Below, one piece after another: positions 44,701 to 52,284 of a DNA stretch of 64,000 nt. The DNA is taken from assembly GCA_934698975.1 (NCBI GenBank), contig CAKUVR010000006.1, positions 44,223 to 108,222 on the forward strand. The letters run 5' to 3'. The position numbers and the translations under genes were made by a program. Below the pieces are notes generated by a model. It ran no database searches. It was not told the origin of the DNA and saw only the letters and a list, made by a program, of their open reading frames with translations. Source of the DNA: Cryptobacteroides sp934698975. GTDB lineage: Bacteria; Bacteroidota; Bacteroidia; Bacteroidales; UBA932. Position 1 is the first letter of the stretch, and each line of letters starts with the position of its first letter.

Positions 44701-45128
44701 ACTCCGGTCTTGATTTTGGCGAGATTCTCGTCCAGTTTGGAATTGAACTCATTCCAGTCGGCGGCGTCCACGGTCTTCGGCCTGAGATTCTCAGTGATTT
44801 TGTTGTGGTAGAGGATTCCGGCCAGTTTTCCGGCCAGATAGGTCTTGCCGGTTCCGGTCTCACCGGTGATTATGCAGTCAAGTCCCGGCCTGACATCGCT
44901 GCCGGTCCGTTTGCGGAATTCGGCGGTCTGCTCGCACCGCTTCGTGAAATTCACCAGCGGCTCTTTGACGCAGTCCTTGGCGATCATCCCGTCCCCGGTC
45001 ACTGAGGTCGCTGAGCCTGTCGAAGCGGTCGAAGCGACCGGTGCGACCGCAACCAGCCTCTCCCCGCACCATTTGCAGTACGAAGCCTCATTCCTGTTCG
45101 TCTTTCCGCACTTCTGACACGTCTTCAT
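41751..45128 (-). CDS. Giant zinc-ribbon protein with four AAA+ P-loops, three of CbbX/SpoVK type
   Basis: 1,125 residues. A zinc ribbon (CxxC at 4-7 and 18-21) precedes four ATPase modules. Module 1 (~80-285) has Walker A GETGTGKT (89-96) but a weak Walker B. Modules 2-4 are CbbX/SpoVK-like: Walker A GNPGTGKT at ~342, ~617 and ~900, Walker B FIDEA in each, and the sensor-like FGNAREVRN/FGNGRDVRN motif near each module's end. This is unlike single CbbX rubisco activases or EccA; the protein would be a pseudo-ring formed partly within one chain. Ala/Thr/Ser-rich linker after the zinc ribbon carries a GAGCYTGTCGA repeat. The start is inside the 3' end of the kinase gene (41-bp overlap). Role probably remodelling or disassembly of a protein complex under phospho-control. 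Confidence 0.92.
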   Translation of the reverse strand: MKTCQKCGKTNRNEASYCKWCGERLVAVAPVASTASTGSATSVTGDGMIAKDCVKEPLVNFTKRCEQTAEFRKRTGSDVRPGLDCIITGETGTGKTYLAGKLAGILYHNKITENLRPKTVDAADWNEFNSKLDENLAKIKTGVLVVTNCQNLVSAKGGSSQLDKLFARMKVDVNMPVVILCGLEDGFGTFLSADSNALSLFEFRFHISPFKDNDLKTMCLAMVRDKFRTAVSPQAERKLGLVFKKMFRDGRTKENGILAGKIAEESAFNMFSRGGNEIDEADIPGEPFKELTEEEIMAKINAFTGLTEVKQEIQSIIDSIKRQKRDNPGKPVQLKSHFVFTGNPGTGKTTIARLFADILGSLQVLPSGHLVEVTRKDLVSQYVGDTAIKTERVINSAMGGILFIDEAYSLKQGDGDKVGQEAIDTLLPYLENRAGDFICIIAGYTKEMTMFLRSNSGLDSRFKKKIEFKDYNGKDLTEIFLNMVKKKGLSLTEEASGKVGKYFERMYLSRTDTFGNAREVRNAFDRCFERLCTRTAGMSDDEYARSGKVLTWEDIAGPEGTKEISVESVMKELDSFVGMESVKKALRDLAEEMRFQQRRMEFGGKAAIRPVNIILTGNPGTGKTSVARVLGKLFKAMGICSTDRVVEKSRKDIVGTYANESDKNMDKAVNEAMGGVLFIDEAYNLAPFDDTGHCSDSEGIKALERLMVRMENDRGKFVVVCAGYKDKMRNLMKANEGFASRFTHRINIDDYTPEELTEIFRRMAEGHGYAFADGTLDKALKAFRKLSAEKSGKDFGNAREARNMLDSVLGNIGTRVNALPDNQVTKDSFFTILPEDIPFKEPKVASEEECLAELDSLIGLESVKNEIRSMLNEMRQRKMDSEISGGNFTAIVPDHYLFLGNPGTGKTTVARLMGKMLYSLGVISRPDVIEVSRADMVASFIGQTAPKTREIVDSAMGGILFIDEAYSLIQGYNDSYGNESVTELLKLLEDRKGKFVCIAAGYTREMSQFLDSNSGLKSRFTKTITFEDYKPEELMDIFRLYCRKEGYSIDPEAEAILKDRFRNMYDNREFDFGNGRDVRNLFGKVKSAAASRAYSRMKELVAEGADRQAAYEGSKPKTITKEDLL
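45009..45027 (+). repeat. GAGCYTGTCGA palindromic repeat inside the AAA gene
   Basis: CGCT-GAGCCTGTCGA-AGCG, with 4-bp arms extended by imperfect pairing. On the coding (minus) strand it contributes part of the ASTASTGSATS linker between the zinc ribbon and the first AAA module. Confidence 0.8.
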
Positions 45129-48100
45129 GAGTCTTTTCTGTTATTTTGTTGATGGTGTTTCCGATTTTCGGATGGTTTTCCGTGAATTTCTCCGCGTCAC
45201 TGATCTTTGGGATGAACGCGATAGGGAAGAGCAGCAGGAAAGTCGTTATCCCTGCCAGAACCAGGTGCTTCAGTTTGTGCAGCAAACTTTTAAGGTACTT
45301 TGACCGGTAGAACTTCTCGTTGGCGAACAAAGAGGAGACAAATTTGTCCTCCGAAAGATAGAACGCATAATGCAGAGGCTCCAGGATGGTCTGATCCTCA
45401 TTCGGATTCCACATTTTCCTAAGTTCGGACGCACCCTCGTCACGGGAGAACATCTGTTTGGCGAACCACACGATCGCCGCGACCACAGCCGCTATAGTCA
45501 CATAGATGATGTACTTTCCGAGGAACCATTTGCAGAGGAAATAGACTGCGATGGTCCCTACAATGAATCTGAATATGTAGGTGAACAGATTCCGGTCGTA
45601 ACTTCTGTTGTAGAAGAATATGTTCAGCAGCAGCGGGAACACGATTCCTCCGCCCCAGACCCAGAAGACTGACTTGCCGACATTGTCCAGCACCGGATAG
45701 TCTATCGCCCCGACGACAAGCATGAGCAGCATCGCCAGACATGGCACAAGCCAGACTGCCACGGCTGCAATCTTTTCCAACAATCCCAGCAGCAGGACAG
45801 GAGGAGGCAACTGATGCCAACCGATGGCGGTCGTGGCCTCGTTGTAGCGCTTGAAGTTCTCGTCATCCTTGTCATATTTTCCAATGAGTTTCAGGTACTT
45901 GACAGTGAATCTCTCGTAAGTAAGACGCTTGCTCAGATCCCTTTGGGGATTCTCTTGCAGTTTTACTGCAAACCAGGCATCCAAGGCATAGAAGTCAAGT
46001 GCCTCCCGGATCTCATCGGCTTTGATCTTCTTCAGGTCATCTAGCTCATAAACGGTTTCCCCAGAGGCCGGGAAATAGAAGAACGCCCCGTCGGCAAGTC
46101 CCTCCGCGGCCTTCATCATTGCGATGTCATCATTGTAAGGGCCGGCTTTCCCGATGTTGTCCGGACTGTCGTAGTCGGTGCAGTAGGCGACCCATTTGTC
46201 CTGCGCCGCGAACCTGTCCCCCTTGCTGAGTAAGAACTTGTGCAGATAGGAATCCTTGTAGTCGCCGTGGAACGACTTGACCAGCAGATCCGCCAGAGAG
46301 GCCGGACACATTCCGGAATAAGGATTGATGTCTGAGTACCAATCCTTGTACATATTGTCCCTCTCGCTGTCGAAGACGCAGCGGTAGGCGCAGAAGGCGA
46401 CGTTGATGAGCAGTCCGATCGATTCCCCGTCCATCGCGTAGTTGGGATCTTTTGGATCCGTGATCAGACTGATGTCCGCAGCCGGGTTGATGGTCTGGAT
46501 GACAAGCCTGTACAGCATCTCGTAGTCCTTGATGCCTTTGCGTACCTGCAACAACCTGTCGGCGTCCTTCTCAGAGAAGACCCTGACCATCTCGGCGAAC
46601 CCGAGCGAGCAGAGAAACTGTTTGTCCTCATCCGCCACGACCCTGTGTTCAGAGCAGAATTTCACCACGTCAGTGATGTTGTAGCAGTCCACCTCGGTGA
46701 ACTTCTCCTCCTTGCCGGTCTTCTTGCCTTGGAGGGTGCGGAAATATTTCCGGTCGTATATTCCCCAGACAATCACGCTTTTGGCGTAGCCGAAGCTGTC
46801 CCTCAGGGCGGCGCAGGTTCTTGAATATATTCCGTCAGTCTCCTTTTTGCCCTGCCGTACATCACTGTAGAGGTAAATCGGGTTGTTCCTGTCGTTGAGG
46901 TTCGAGCCGAGGTTGCCCTCGCCGTTGAGGAGTTTGTTGACGTTCACGCAGACATTTCCGTTCCGGTTGTAGAACGGCAGCTGAGGGTCGAGAGCGAGCG
47001 CCGCGGCGTATAGCCCGGCCAACTGATTCTTCGGGTATATCCTCTCCACGATGTCGTTCAGTCTCACCTCCATCTCCGGCATCACTCGGCTGATCCATGC
47101 GCTGATCTTCCCTTTGTACAGATAGGCGGTTCCGAGTGCCTGGTCCTCCATCATGAACTGAGCCAGCTCCTTGGCCGTGTGTGCGATCTTGTTCTTGCCC
47201 GAGTCAAAGACTATGCGCAGTACCTCGGCATCTTCGACCACCTGAATCTTCTCACCTTCAAGGGTTCTTCGGATCTCATCGTAACTCCAGCGGTTTTCCG
47301 GTTTGCCGACGAGAAGCCCTCTGGTTATGGTCCGCAGAGGCTCAGGCATGTCGTCCGGCACAGGCAGTTTGCCTTGGATCTTGAGTTTCACCAGCTCCGG
47401 CTCCTTCTTTCGGAACTCGCTGTCTCCCATCCATAAGGAAAGCACAGACATTCCGAGGGCATAGTAGTCCGAGGCCGACGTCATTATAGCGTATGTGACA
47501 TCTCCGATGCGGGTTGTGTTGGCGTAGAGTTCCGGTGCGGCGTATATCACGGTCCTGGACTGCGGAGTGTTGACGCTTCCGTCGTCTCCCAGCACATCAG
47601 CGATCCCGAAATCTGAAAGCACGACCAGACCAGAGGCCTTGTCGGTGTAGAGTATATTCTCAGGCTTGACGTCCTTGTGCAGCAGTCCGACCTTGTGCAG
47701 TTTGTCAAGGTTTCTGGCGGTCATCGCGGTGATCTGCAGGATGGCGTCCGCGTCTTTCCTCAGATCGTAGCCCGCCACCGACCCGTCCCTGCACAGCGGC
47801 ATCAGGACATAACCCCTGTCTGTGTCCTCGATCCTGACCGTCCCGCTTTCAAGAATATCCACAATCGCGGCCTTGCCTTTCAGCCGTTCCAGTCTTTTAA
47901 GAATATCCTTGCGCACCCCGTTGCCTCTGCGGTACAGTTTCAGAGCGAAGCTCCCTTTCGGTGAGCTGACCACGTAAACTTCGGCCTCGCCTCCGTTGCC
48001 GATCAGCCTGTCAACGCTGTAACGTTCGCCACCGAGCGTGATCTCCTCCTTGGTCTGAATATTGGCGGCCTTGCCCGCCGCTCCGCCAGCGACAGCCGTA

Positions 48101-48234
48101 CCTGTTGCCCCGCAAGTGAACGTGGCCTTTGCGGTCACGGTTCCTGAATATTCAGAATCAGATTCTGTCCTGCACGTGCTTGTCGCAGAGATGTCCGCCA
48201 CTGCTGTGCCGCTGTCTGCTATGGTTCCTGCCAT
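45088..48234 (-). CDS. Membrane Ser/Thr protein kinase with large unclassified C-terminal region
   Basis: 1,048 residues. After a ~60-residue low-complexity Ala/Thr/Ser/Gly head is a Hanks-type kinase: Gly-rich loop IGNGGEAEVYVV (79-90), Lys 99 in FALKLY, catalytic loop LLHKDVKPENIL (HKD in place of HRD, Asp 188 present), DFG (208-210) and AAPE (232-235), all consistent with activity. Residues ~350-800 are a soluble region I cannot assign. From ~820 to ~1015 are five or so membrane helices (VWLVPCLAMLLMLVVGAI; FWVWGGGIVFPLLLNIFF; YIFRFIVGTIAVYFL; YIIYVTIAAVVAAIVWFA; LAGITTFLLLFPIAF), so the kinase is anchored with its catalytic domain in the cytoplasm and has no PASTA sensor. The 3' end overlaps the AAA gene by 41 bp. 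Confidence 0.92.
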   Translation of the reverse strand: MAGTIADSGTAVADISATSTCRTESDSEYSGTVTAKATFTCGATGTAVAGGAAGKAANIQTKEEITLGGERYSVDRLIGNGGEAEVYVVSSPKGSFALKLYRRGNGVRKDILKRLERLKGKAAIVDILESGTVRIEDTDRGYVLMPLCRDGSVAGYDLRKDADAILQITAMTARNLDKLHKVGLLHKDVKPENILYTDKASGLVVLSDFGIADVLGDDGSVNTPQSRTVIYAAPELYANTTRIGDVTYAIMTSASDYYALGMSVLSLWMGDSEFRKKEPELVKLKIQGKLPVPDDMPEPLRTITRGLLVGKPENRWSYDEIRRTLEGEKIQVVEDAEVLRIVFDSGKNKIAHTAKELAQFMMEDQALGTAYLYKGKISAWISRVMPEMEVRLNDIVERIYPKNQLAGLYAAALALDPQLPFYNRNGNVCVNVNKLLNGEGNLGSNLNDRNNPIYLYSDVRQGKKETDGIYSRTCAALRDSFGYAKSVIVWGIYDRKYFRTLQGKKTGKEEKFTEVDCYNITDVVKFCSEHRVVADEDKQFLCSLGFAEMVRVFSEKDADRLLQVRKGIKDYEMLYRLVIQTINPAADISLITDPKDPNYAMDGESIGLLINVAFCAYRCVFDSERDNMYKDWYSDINPYSGMCPASLADLLVKSFHGDYKDSYLHKFLLSKGDRFAAQDKWVAYCTDYDSPDNIGKAGPYNDDIAMMKAAEGLADGAFFYFPASGETVYELDDLKKIKADEIREALDFYALDAWFAVKLQENPQRDLSKRLTYERFTVKYLKLIGKYDKDDENFKRYNEATTAIGWHQLPPPVLLLGLLEKIAAVAVWLVPCLAMLLMLVVGAIDYPVLDNVGKSVFWVWGGGIVFPLLLNIFFYNRSYDRNLFTYIFRFIVGTIAVYFLCKWFLGKYIIYVTIAAVVAAIVWFAKQMFSRDEGASELRKMWNPNEDQTILEPLHYAFYLSEDKFVSSLFANEKFYRSKYLKSLLHKLKHLVLAGITTFLLLFPIAFIPKISDAEKFTENHPKIGNTINKITEKTHEDVSEVRKDEQE

Positions 48235-48278
48235 GATTCGTTGTATTAGGCCGTTATTCTATGACGTCCTTGCCGTTT

Positions 48279-49244
48279 CTATTGGAAATCCAGTATCTTT
48301 TCTTCCTTATATTCACAGACCCATTTCCCTCCGTGCCATGGTTCGCAGCACTCACTCGGGCAGTTGTGCCAGCATCCGCAGAAGTTGCAGACCCAAGCTG
48401 ACCGGATCTTGGTCCGGATGATTTTGTCTACCGGCAACTTCCTGGCCGAGAAATAGTTCCGCTGCTCTTGAGGGGTGGAACCAACCGGCGGAAGCATCTC
48501 TCCCAAAGCCTTGTTCAGCTCCTCTTGGATTTTTGAATATTCAGCCCGCAGCTCGGCCTTGCTCTTCGGCCGCTGCTTTACAACCGGTCCCTGAGCCTGT
48601 CGAATGCCCGGCCCCTGAGCCTGCCGAATGCCCGGTCCCTGAGCTTGTCGAAGGGCCGGTGCTTCGACCGCTTCGACAGGCTCAGCGACCCCAGCGACCC
48701 CAGCGACCTCAGCGATCGGTCTTTCCTGTTGCCTAAGCGTAGTCTTCCCCAGCAGTTCCTTCAGCCGCAGCACATCCTCCGGCAGCTCAATCTCTTTGCT
48801 TTCCGTTTCCGGAACCTCTTGATTCTCGGCCTCGATCATCGCCTGCAACTCCGCCGCCTTGACCACCAGATCCGCCGCTTTGAGAAACCGCGGATCCTTC
48901 CGCGCCCTCTCCAGTTCCTTCTTCGCCGCCAGCGTCAACGGCTCGTTGCATTTCCGGCAGAAACCGCCGGCATTTCGGGTTCCGCATTTCGGGCAGACAA
49001 TCCCGCTCCTGCTCATCCCGCATTCCGGGCATTCCTCCTCTCCACGAGGAATGTCCGCACCGCAGAACGTGCACCAATCCACAAGCGAATGACCACAGGA
49101 CGGGCACCACTCCCAACTTTTCTTCACCGGTTGCCCGCAGTAGGGACACCCTGTGTCCTCGGATGAGGCTCGGATTTCCTTCACCTGTTCCAGAATGCTT
49201 TCCTTATACAGTTCCTTTTGCCTGAGCTGGGATTCCATATTCAT
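48279..49244 (-). CDS. Zinc-ribbon protein, first gene of the phospho-signalling block
   Basis: 321 residues. After a short helical head come at least three successive zinc ribbons at ~33-105 (CPYCGQP, CPSCGHS, CTFCGAD, CPECGMS, CPKCGTR, CRKCNEP), then a charged helical region (~110-180), a repeat-derived linker (~182-228) with repeated RQAQGP and VEAVEAP words, a coiled-coil-like stretch (AELRAEYSKIQEELNKALGE), and a C-terminal extra Cys/His cluster (WVCNFCGCWHNCPSECCEPWH). Three of the five proteins of this block begin with zinc ribbons, suggesting a shared assembly surface. No DNA-binding motif is obvious. The longest start is an MNM sequence at 49244. Confidence 0.85.
   Translation of the reverse strand: MNMESQLRQKELYKESILEQVKEIRASSEDTGCPYCGQPVKKSWEWCPSCGHSLVDWCTFCGADIPRGEEECPECGMSRSGIVCPKCGTRNAGGFCRKCNEPLTLAAKKELERARKDPRFLKAADLVVKAAELQAMIEAENQEVPETESKEIELPEDVLRLKELLGKTTLRQQERPIAEVAGVAGVAEPVEAVEAPALRQAQGPGIRQAQGPGIRQAQGPVVKQRPKSKAELRAEYSKIQEELNKALGEMLPPVGSTPQEQRNYFSARKLPVDKIIRTKIRSAWVCNFCGCWHNCPSECCEPWHGGKWVCEYKEEKILDFQ
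48585..48690. repeat. Cluster of GAGCYTGTCGA palindromic repeats inside the zinc-ribbon gene
   Basis: At least four cores in ~105 bp: plus orientation near 48590, 48615 and 48641, and the reverse orientation (TCGACAGGCTC) at 48672-48683. The copy at 48632-48659 has arms CCGG-CCCT and AGGG-CCGG; the reverse copy has CGCT and AGCG arms. Together they encode the RQAQGP/VEAVEA linker in frame. Confidence 0.85.
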
Positions 49245-49305
49245 TGGCTCTTATGATTGTTTGACTTGCTTGCCTGCGGTTCTGTTTTTCTCAAGAAACA
49301 GCTTC

Positions 49306-50181
49306 TTAATCTTTCGGAAGTTCGATGATAATCTCCGAGACCACCGGATAGTGGTCAGAGATGTATTTCACTCCGAATTTCGGCTCGTCGACCACATTGA
49401 AGCTTCTGGCCTCAGCGTTGCGGCAGAAGATGTGGTCGATGCCTGCCGGTTTTCCACCCTTCTTCCCGAAATCATTGAAAGACTGAACCTTGTCGGCCTT
49501 CCTCACGGTCTTCTCCGCTTCCTGAAGGAATGAAGCGAGGGGCTTGAGGGACTTGTCCCCGCTTTTGGCGTTGAAGGAGCCGGTCAAAAAGACGACAGCG
49601 TCACTGCCGGCGATTTCCTTGATCTTTTCCACAATCAGCTCGGAACTCTCCTGCCTTGATTCCTCACCGACGCTGTCAAAATGAGTGTTGAAAAGGAATA
49701 TGATCTGTCCGGACTTCCTGAAGCGGAGTTTGACCCAGTTGGCCGTCCTGACATATTCAGCGTCCCAGCCCTTTTTCTCCGGTGTCTGGTCTTCATTGAG
49801 CCAGAACAAGCCATAGTCAAGAAGCTCAAACCTGTCGGCGCGGAAGAGAATCGGGTTGAACTCGGATTCAGTCGCTTCGTTGACCGTGCCGGGTTTGGTG
49901 CTTCCATCGATCATGATGTAGTTGGACAACTCTTTCATGATGAAGGATTTCTGCCCTGCCGTGGCCTCTTGGATCCCCAGAATGTCCGGGGAGTATTTTC
50001 TGATGGCCTTGACGCATCCTTCCTTGCGGCTTTCCCAGTTTTGTTCCCCTGTGTCCGTGGGCAACTGGAGCCGGATGTTGAACGACATGACGCTGGCCTT
50101 CTCACTCTTGGCCTCCGCATTGATTCCGGACAGGGTCAAAACCATGACGACCGCTGTCAGCGACAATAATATTCTTCTCAT
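49306..50181 (-). CDS. Secreted EEP-family protein with a replaced catalytic aspartate
   Basis: The start is at MRRILLSL, 15 codons inside the longest frame, to give a proper signal peptide (ends NAEAKS). The mature ~270 residues are an EEP domain: SFNIRLQ, IQEATAG, FNTHFDSVG, DHIFCRN and SDHYPVV are as in active enzymes. But the G-D-x-N motif reads TGSFNAKS: Ser (codon TCC) replaces the metal/phosphate-site Asp, a two-base change. Activity may therefore be lost or altered. It follows the GH97 gene by 71 bp on the same strand, which may form a two-gene glycan operon with it. Confidence 0.88.
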   Translation of the reverse strand: MRRILLSLTAVVMVLTLSGINAEAKSEKASVMSFNIRLQLPTDTGEQNWESRKEGCVKAIRKYSPDILGIQEATAGQKSFIMKELSNYIMIDGSTKPGTVNEATESEFNPILFRADRFELLDYGLFWLNEDQTPEKKGWDAEYVRTANWVKLRFRKSGQIIFLFNTHFDSVGEESRQESSELIVEKIKEIAGSDAVVFLTGSFNAKSGDKSLKPLASFLQEAEKTVRKADKVQSFNDFGKKGGKPAGIDHIFCRNAEARSFNVVDEPKFGVKYISDHYPVVSEIIIELPKD

Positions 50182-50252
50182 AAACCGAAAACTTCTTCTA
50201 TATAACAGGTCACCACAGAACTGCAAGTTGCAATCCTTTGGAGCAAAACTTG

Positions 50253-52250
50253 TTATCTGGTGATTTTCGCCACCCAGCCCCCACCCGGAGCCATGTGGAT
50301 TCTTACCATCCCGTCCGCCGGGATCTTTGCGGAAGTTTTCTTATAGTCTCTGGCCGCCCTGTCGGCGTTGATTCCGTCCTGGAAGACTGTCATATTCCCG
50401 CCTCCGATGAAGTTCAGGTCAAGGGTAAGGTCCCGCGCGTCCCAGTTGGTCAGCGCTCCGACGTACCATGTGTCCCCGCTGCGGCGGGCCACGGCGACAT
50501 ATTCACCGATCTCCCCGCAAACAGGAACGGTCTCGTCCCAGACGGTAGGGAAGTCCGCGATGAACTCCGTGCATTCCGGTTCTGCCATGTAGTTGGATGG
50601 GGAGTCGCAGAGCATGGTGAGCGGAGCCTCGAAGACGGCATATTCAGCCAATTGGCGACATCTTGTGCCCTGACTCATCGCCTCGGAACCGACAGGGTGG
50701 TAGTTGCCCTTGATTGCGTTGCGCATCGCTCCTTGGGTGTAATCCATAGACCCGGCCACCATCCTGACGAACGGTATCGTCACATCGTAGGTGACCTCAT
50801 CGTAACCTTCCGGACTCCATTTCAGCTGCTCCAGTCCGGCGACACCCTCAAAATTAAGCACATTCGGGTAGGTTCTCTGGATTCCTGCCGGCTTATATAC
50901 CCCGTGGAAATCGATCAGCAGGTGATTTTCGGCGGCGATCTTCGCCATCCTCTCGCAGAACTTCACGGCCTGCTGGTCATCCCTGTTGATGAAGTCGATC
51001 TTGAATCCCTTGAATCCCATCCGCGCGTAGTGGCTCATCGCCTTCTCCGGGTTCTTCACTATGCTGTTGTAGCTGGCCCAGAGGATGATGCCGACATTCT
51101 TGCCGTTCGCATAGGCCACAAGCTCCTCAAGATTGATGTCAGGGTTGATCAGGAAGAGGTTCGCCTTGGCTCTCTGTGCCCAGCCCTCGTCCATGATGAT
51201 GTACTCGATGCCGTGCGCGGCTGCGAAGTCGATGTAGTACTTGTAGGTCTCCGTGTTGATTCCGGCGCGGAAGTCAACCCCGTAAAGATTCCAGTCATTC
51301 CACCAGTCCCAGGCCACCTTGCCCGGCTTCACCCAGCTCCAGTCCGTGCCCTCGTCCGCAGGTGTGGCAAGCTGCCAGACCAGATCCATGCCCATCAATG
51401 ACTTGGCGTCTTGAGTGATTCCGATGACCTTCCACGGGAACTTCTGCCCGGCCTCGACCTTGGCGATGTAGTCGGCGTAGTCCATGTCTTGATAGACATA
51501 CACTCCGTTAGGCCGCAGCCCTATCGGGTAAGGCGCGCGGACGCTCTTCAACTCCTTGCCTCCCTTTCCGTTCAGGAACATTCCCGGATAGCCGAGAAGA
51601 TCCGACTCGGTGATGACGATCTTCACCCCGTCAGCGGCATCAACCGTCATCGGAAGGAAAGCCAGCTTCGTGGGGGCCATCTGTGACAAATGAATATGCT
51701 CGTAAGTGTTTTCGAACGAGTTGACGAACTGCTGCTTGAATGTCTTCCCATCAGCATCTTTGACGTAAGGCACCCACGCCGTCCAGTCCTGGGCGAAATT
51801 GAACTCGGTAAGCTCGTCAGTCACGGTGAATTGTCCTGACTTGGCCGTCGAGATGAACCTGTAGGCCACTCCGTTGTCGAACGCCCTGAACTCCACATTA
51901 TACCCCTTGAACTCCAGCGTCAGGAAATTGTAAACGTCATCCACGCTGGCCTTCTTGTAGTTCATCGCCGGGATTCCCTTGACATCGTGCGCTCCTCTTC
52001 TGACCCTGCGGACCTTGGCCTCCGTCCCTCCGAACATTGTCCCGTCATCGAAAGTCATGGAAATCTCCGAAGGCGTCAGAAGCGAGACCCCGTCCCGGCT
52101 GACTGAATATCTAAGCCCGTCTCCCGTCCGGACCTCCGTCAAAATCCTCCCGTCCGGAGAGGAAAGCGACCATGATTTCTGCGCCCCGAAGGCCGCCAAA
52201 GGCATGCAAATGAATATCGCCGCCGCTGAAAAGAATTGTTTCAGTGTCAT
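50253..52250 (-). CDS. Glycoside hydrolase family 97 enzyme, retaining alpha-galactosidase-type
   Basis: Exported GH97 enzyme of ~665 residues. The start MTLKQFF (52250) is used because the longer frame begins upstream of the predicted promoter; signal peptide ends LAAFGA. The family's N-terminal beta-supersandwich (~25-280), TIM barrel (~290-590) and C-terminal beta-domain are present (KVAWDWWNDWNLYG; EYIIMDEGWAQRA; GIILWASYNSI). The catalytic segment reads FKIDFINRDDQQAV, with Asp ~419 at the position of the nucleophile in retaining GH97 alpha-galactosidases, and VLNFEGVAGLEQ supplies a Glu (~468) as acid/base; the inverting SusB type uses Glu residues instead. Substrate prediction: terminal alpha-galactosyl or related sugars. 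No SusCD is adjacent. Confidence 0.92.
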   Translation of the reverse strand: MTLKQFFSAAAIFICMPLAAFGAQKSWSLSSPDGRILTEVRTGDGLRYSVSRDGVSLLTPSEISMTFDDGTMFGGTEAKVRRVRRGAHDVKGIPAMNYKKASVDDVYNFLTLEFKGYNVEFRAFDNGVAYRFISTAKSGQFTVTDELTEFNFAQDWTAWVPYVKDADGKTFKQQFVNSFENTYEHIHLSQMAPTKLAFLPMTVDAADGVKIVITESDLLGYPGMFLNGKGGKELKSVRAPYPIGLRPNGVYVYQDMDYADYIAKVEAGQKFPWKVIGITQDAKSLMGMDLVWQLATPADEGTDWSWVKPGKVAWDWWNDWNLYGVDFRAGINTETYKYYIDFAAAHGIEYIIMDEGWAQRAKANLFLINPDINLEELVAYANGKNVGIILWASYNSIVKNPEKAMSHYARMGFKGFKIDFINRDDQQAVKFCERMAKIAAENHLLIDFHGVYKPAGIQRTYPNVLNFEGVAGLEQLKWSPEGYDEVTYDVTIPFVRMVAGSMDYTQGAMRNAIKGNYHPVGSEAMSQGTRCRQLAEYAVFEAPLTMLCDSPSNYMAEPECTEFIADFPTVWDETVPVCGEIGEYVAVARRSGDTWYVGALTNWDARDLTLDLNFIGGGNMTVFQDGINADRAARDYKKTSAKIPADGMVRIHMAPGGGWVAKITR

Positions 52251-52276
52251 ATTCCTGTCAATATGTATTAAAATTG

Positions 52277-52284
52277 TAAAGATA
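52277..52284 (-). promoter_or_regulatory. Possible -7 box of the GH97 gene
   Basis: TATCTTTA on the minus strand (plus-strand TAAAGATA). A start near 52270 makes the ATG at 52250 the working start. The -33 region is poor. Confidence 0.35.

Noticed and set aside
48585..48690. Integron attC sites or insertion sequence ends
   Set aside because: The palindromes have a constant 11-nt loop and no attC core sites, lie within coding frames, and no integrase or transposase is present nearby.
40522..49244. Type VI or type VII secretion gene cluster
   Set aside because: Kinase, FHA, PP2C and CbbX-type AAA are suggestive, but no Tss, VgrG, Hcp, EccB-E or WXG100 gene is in the window.
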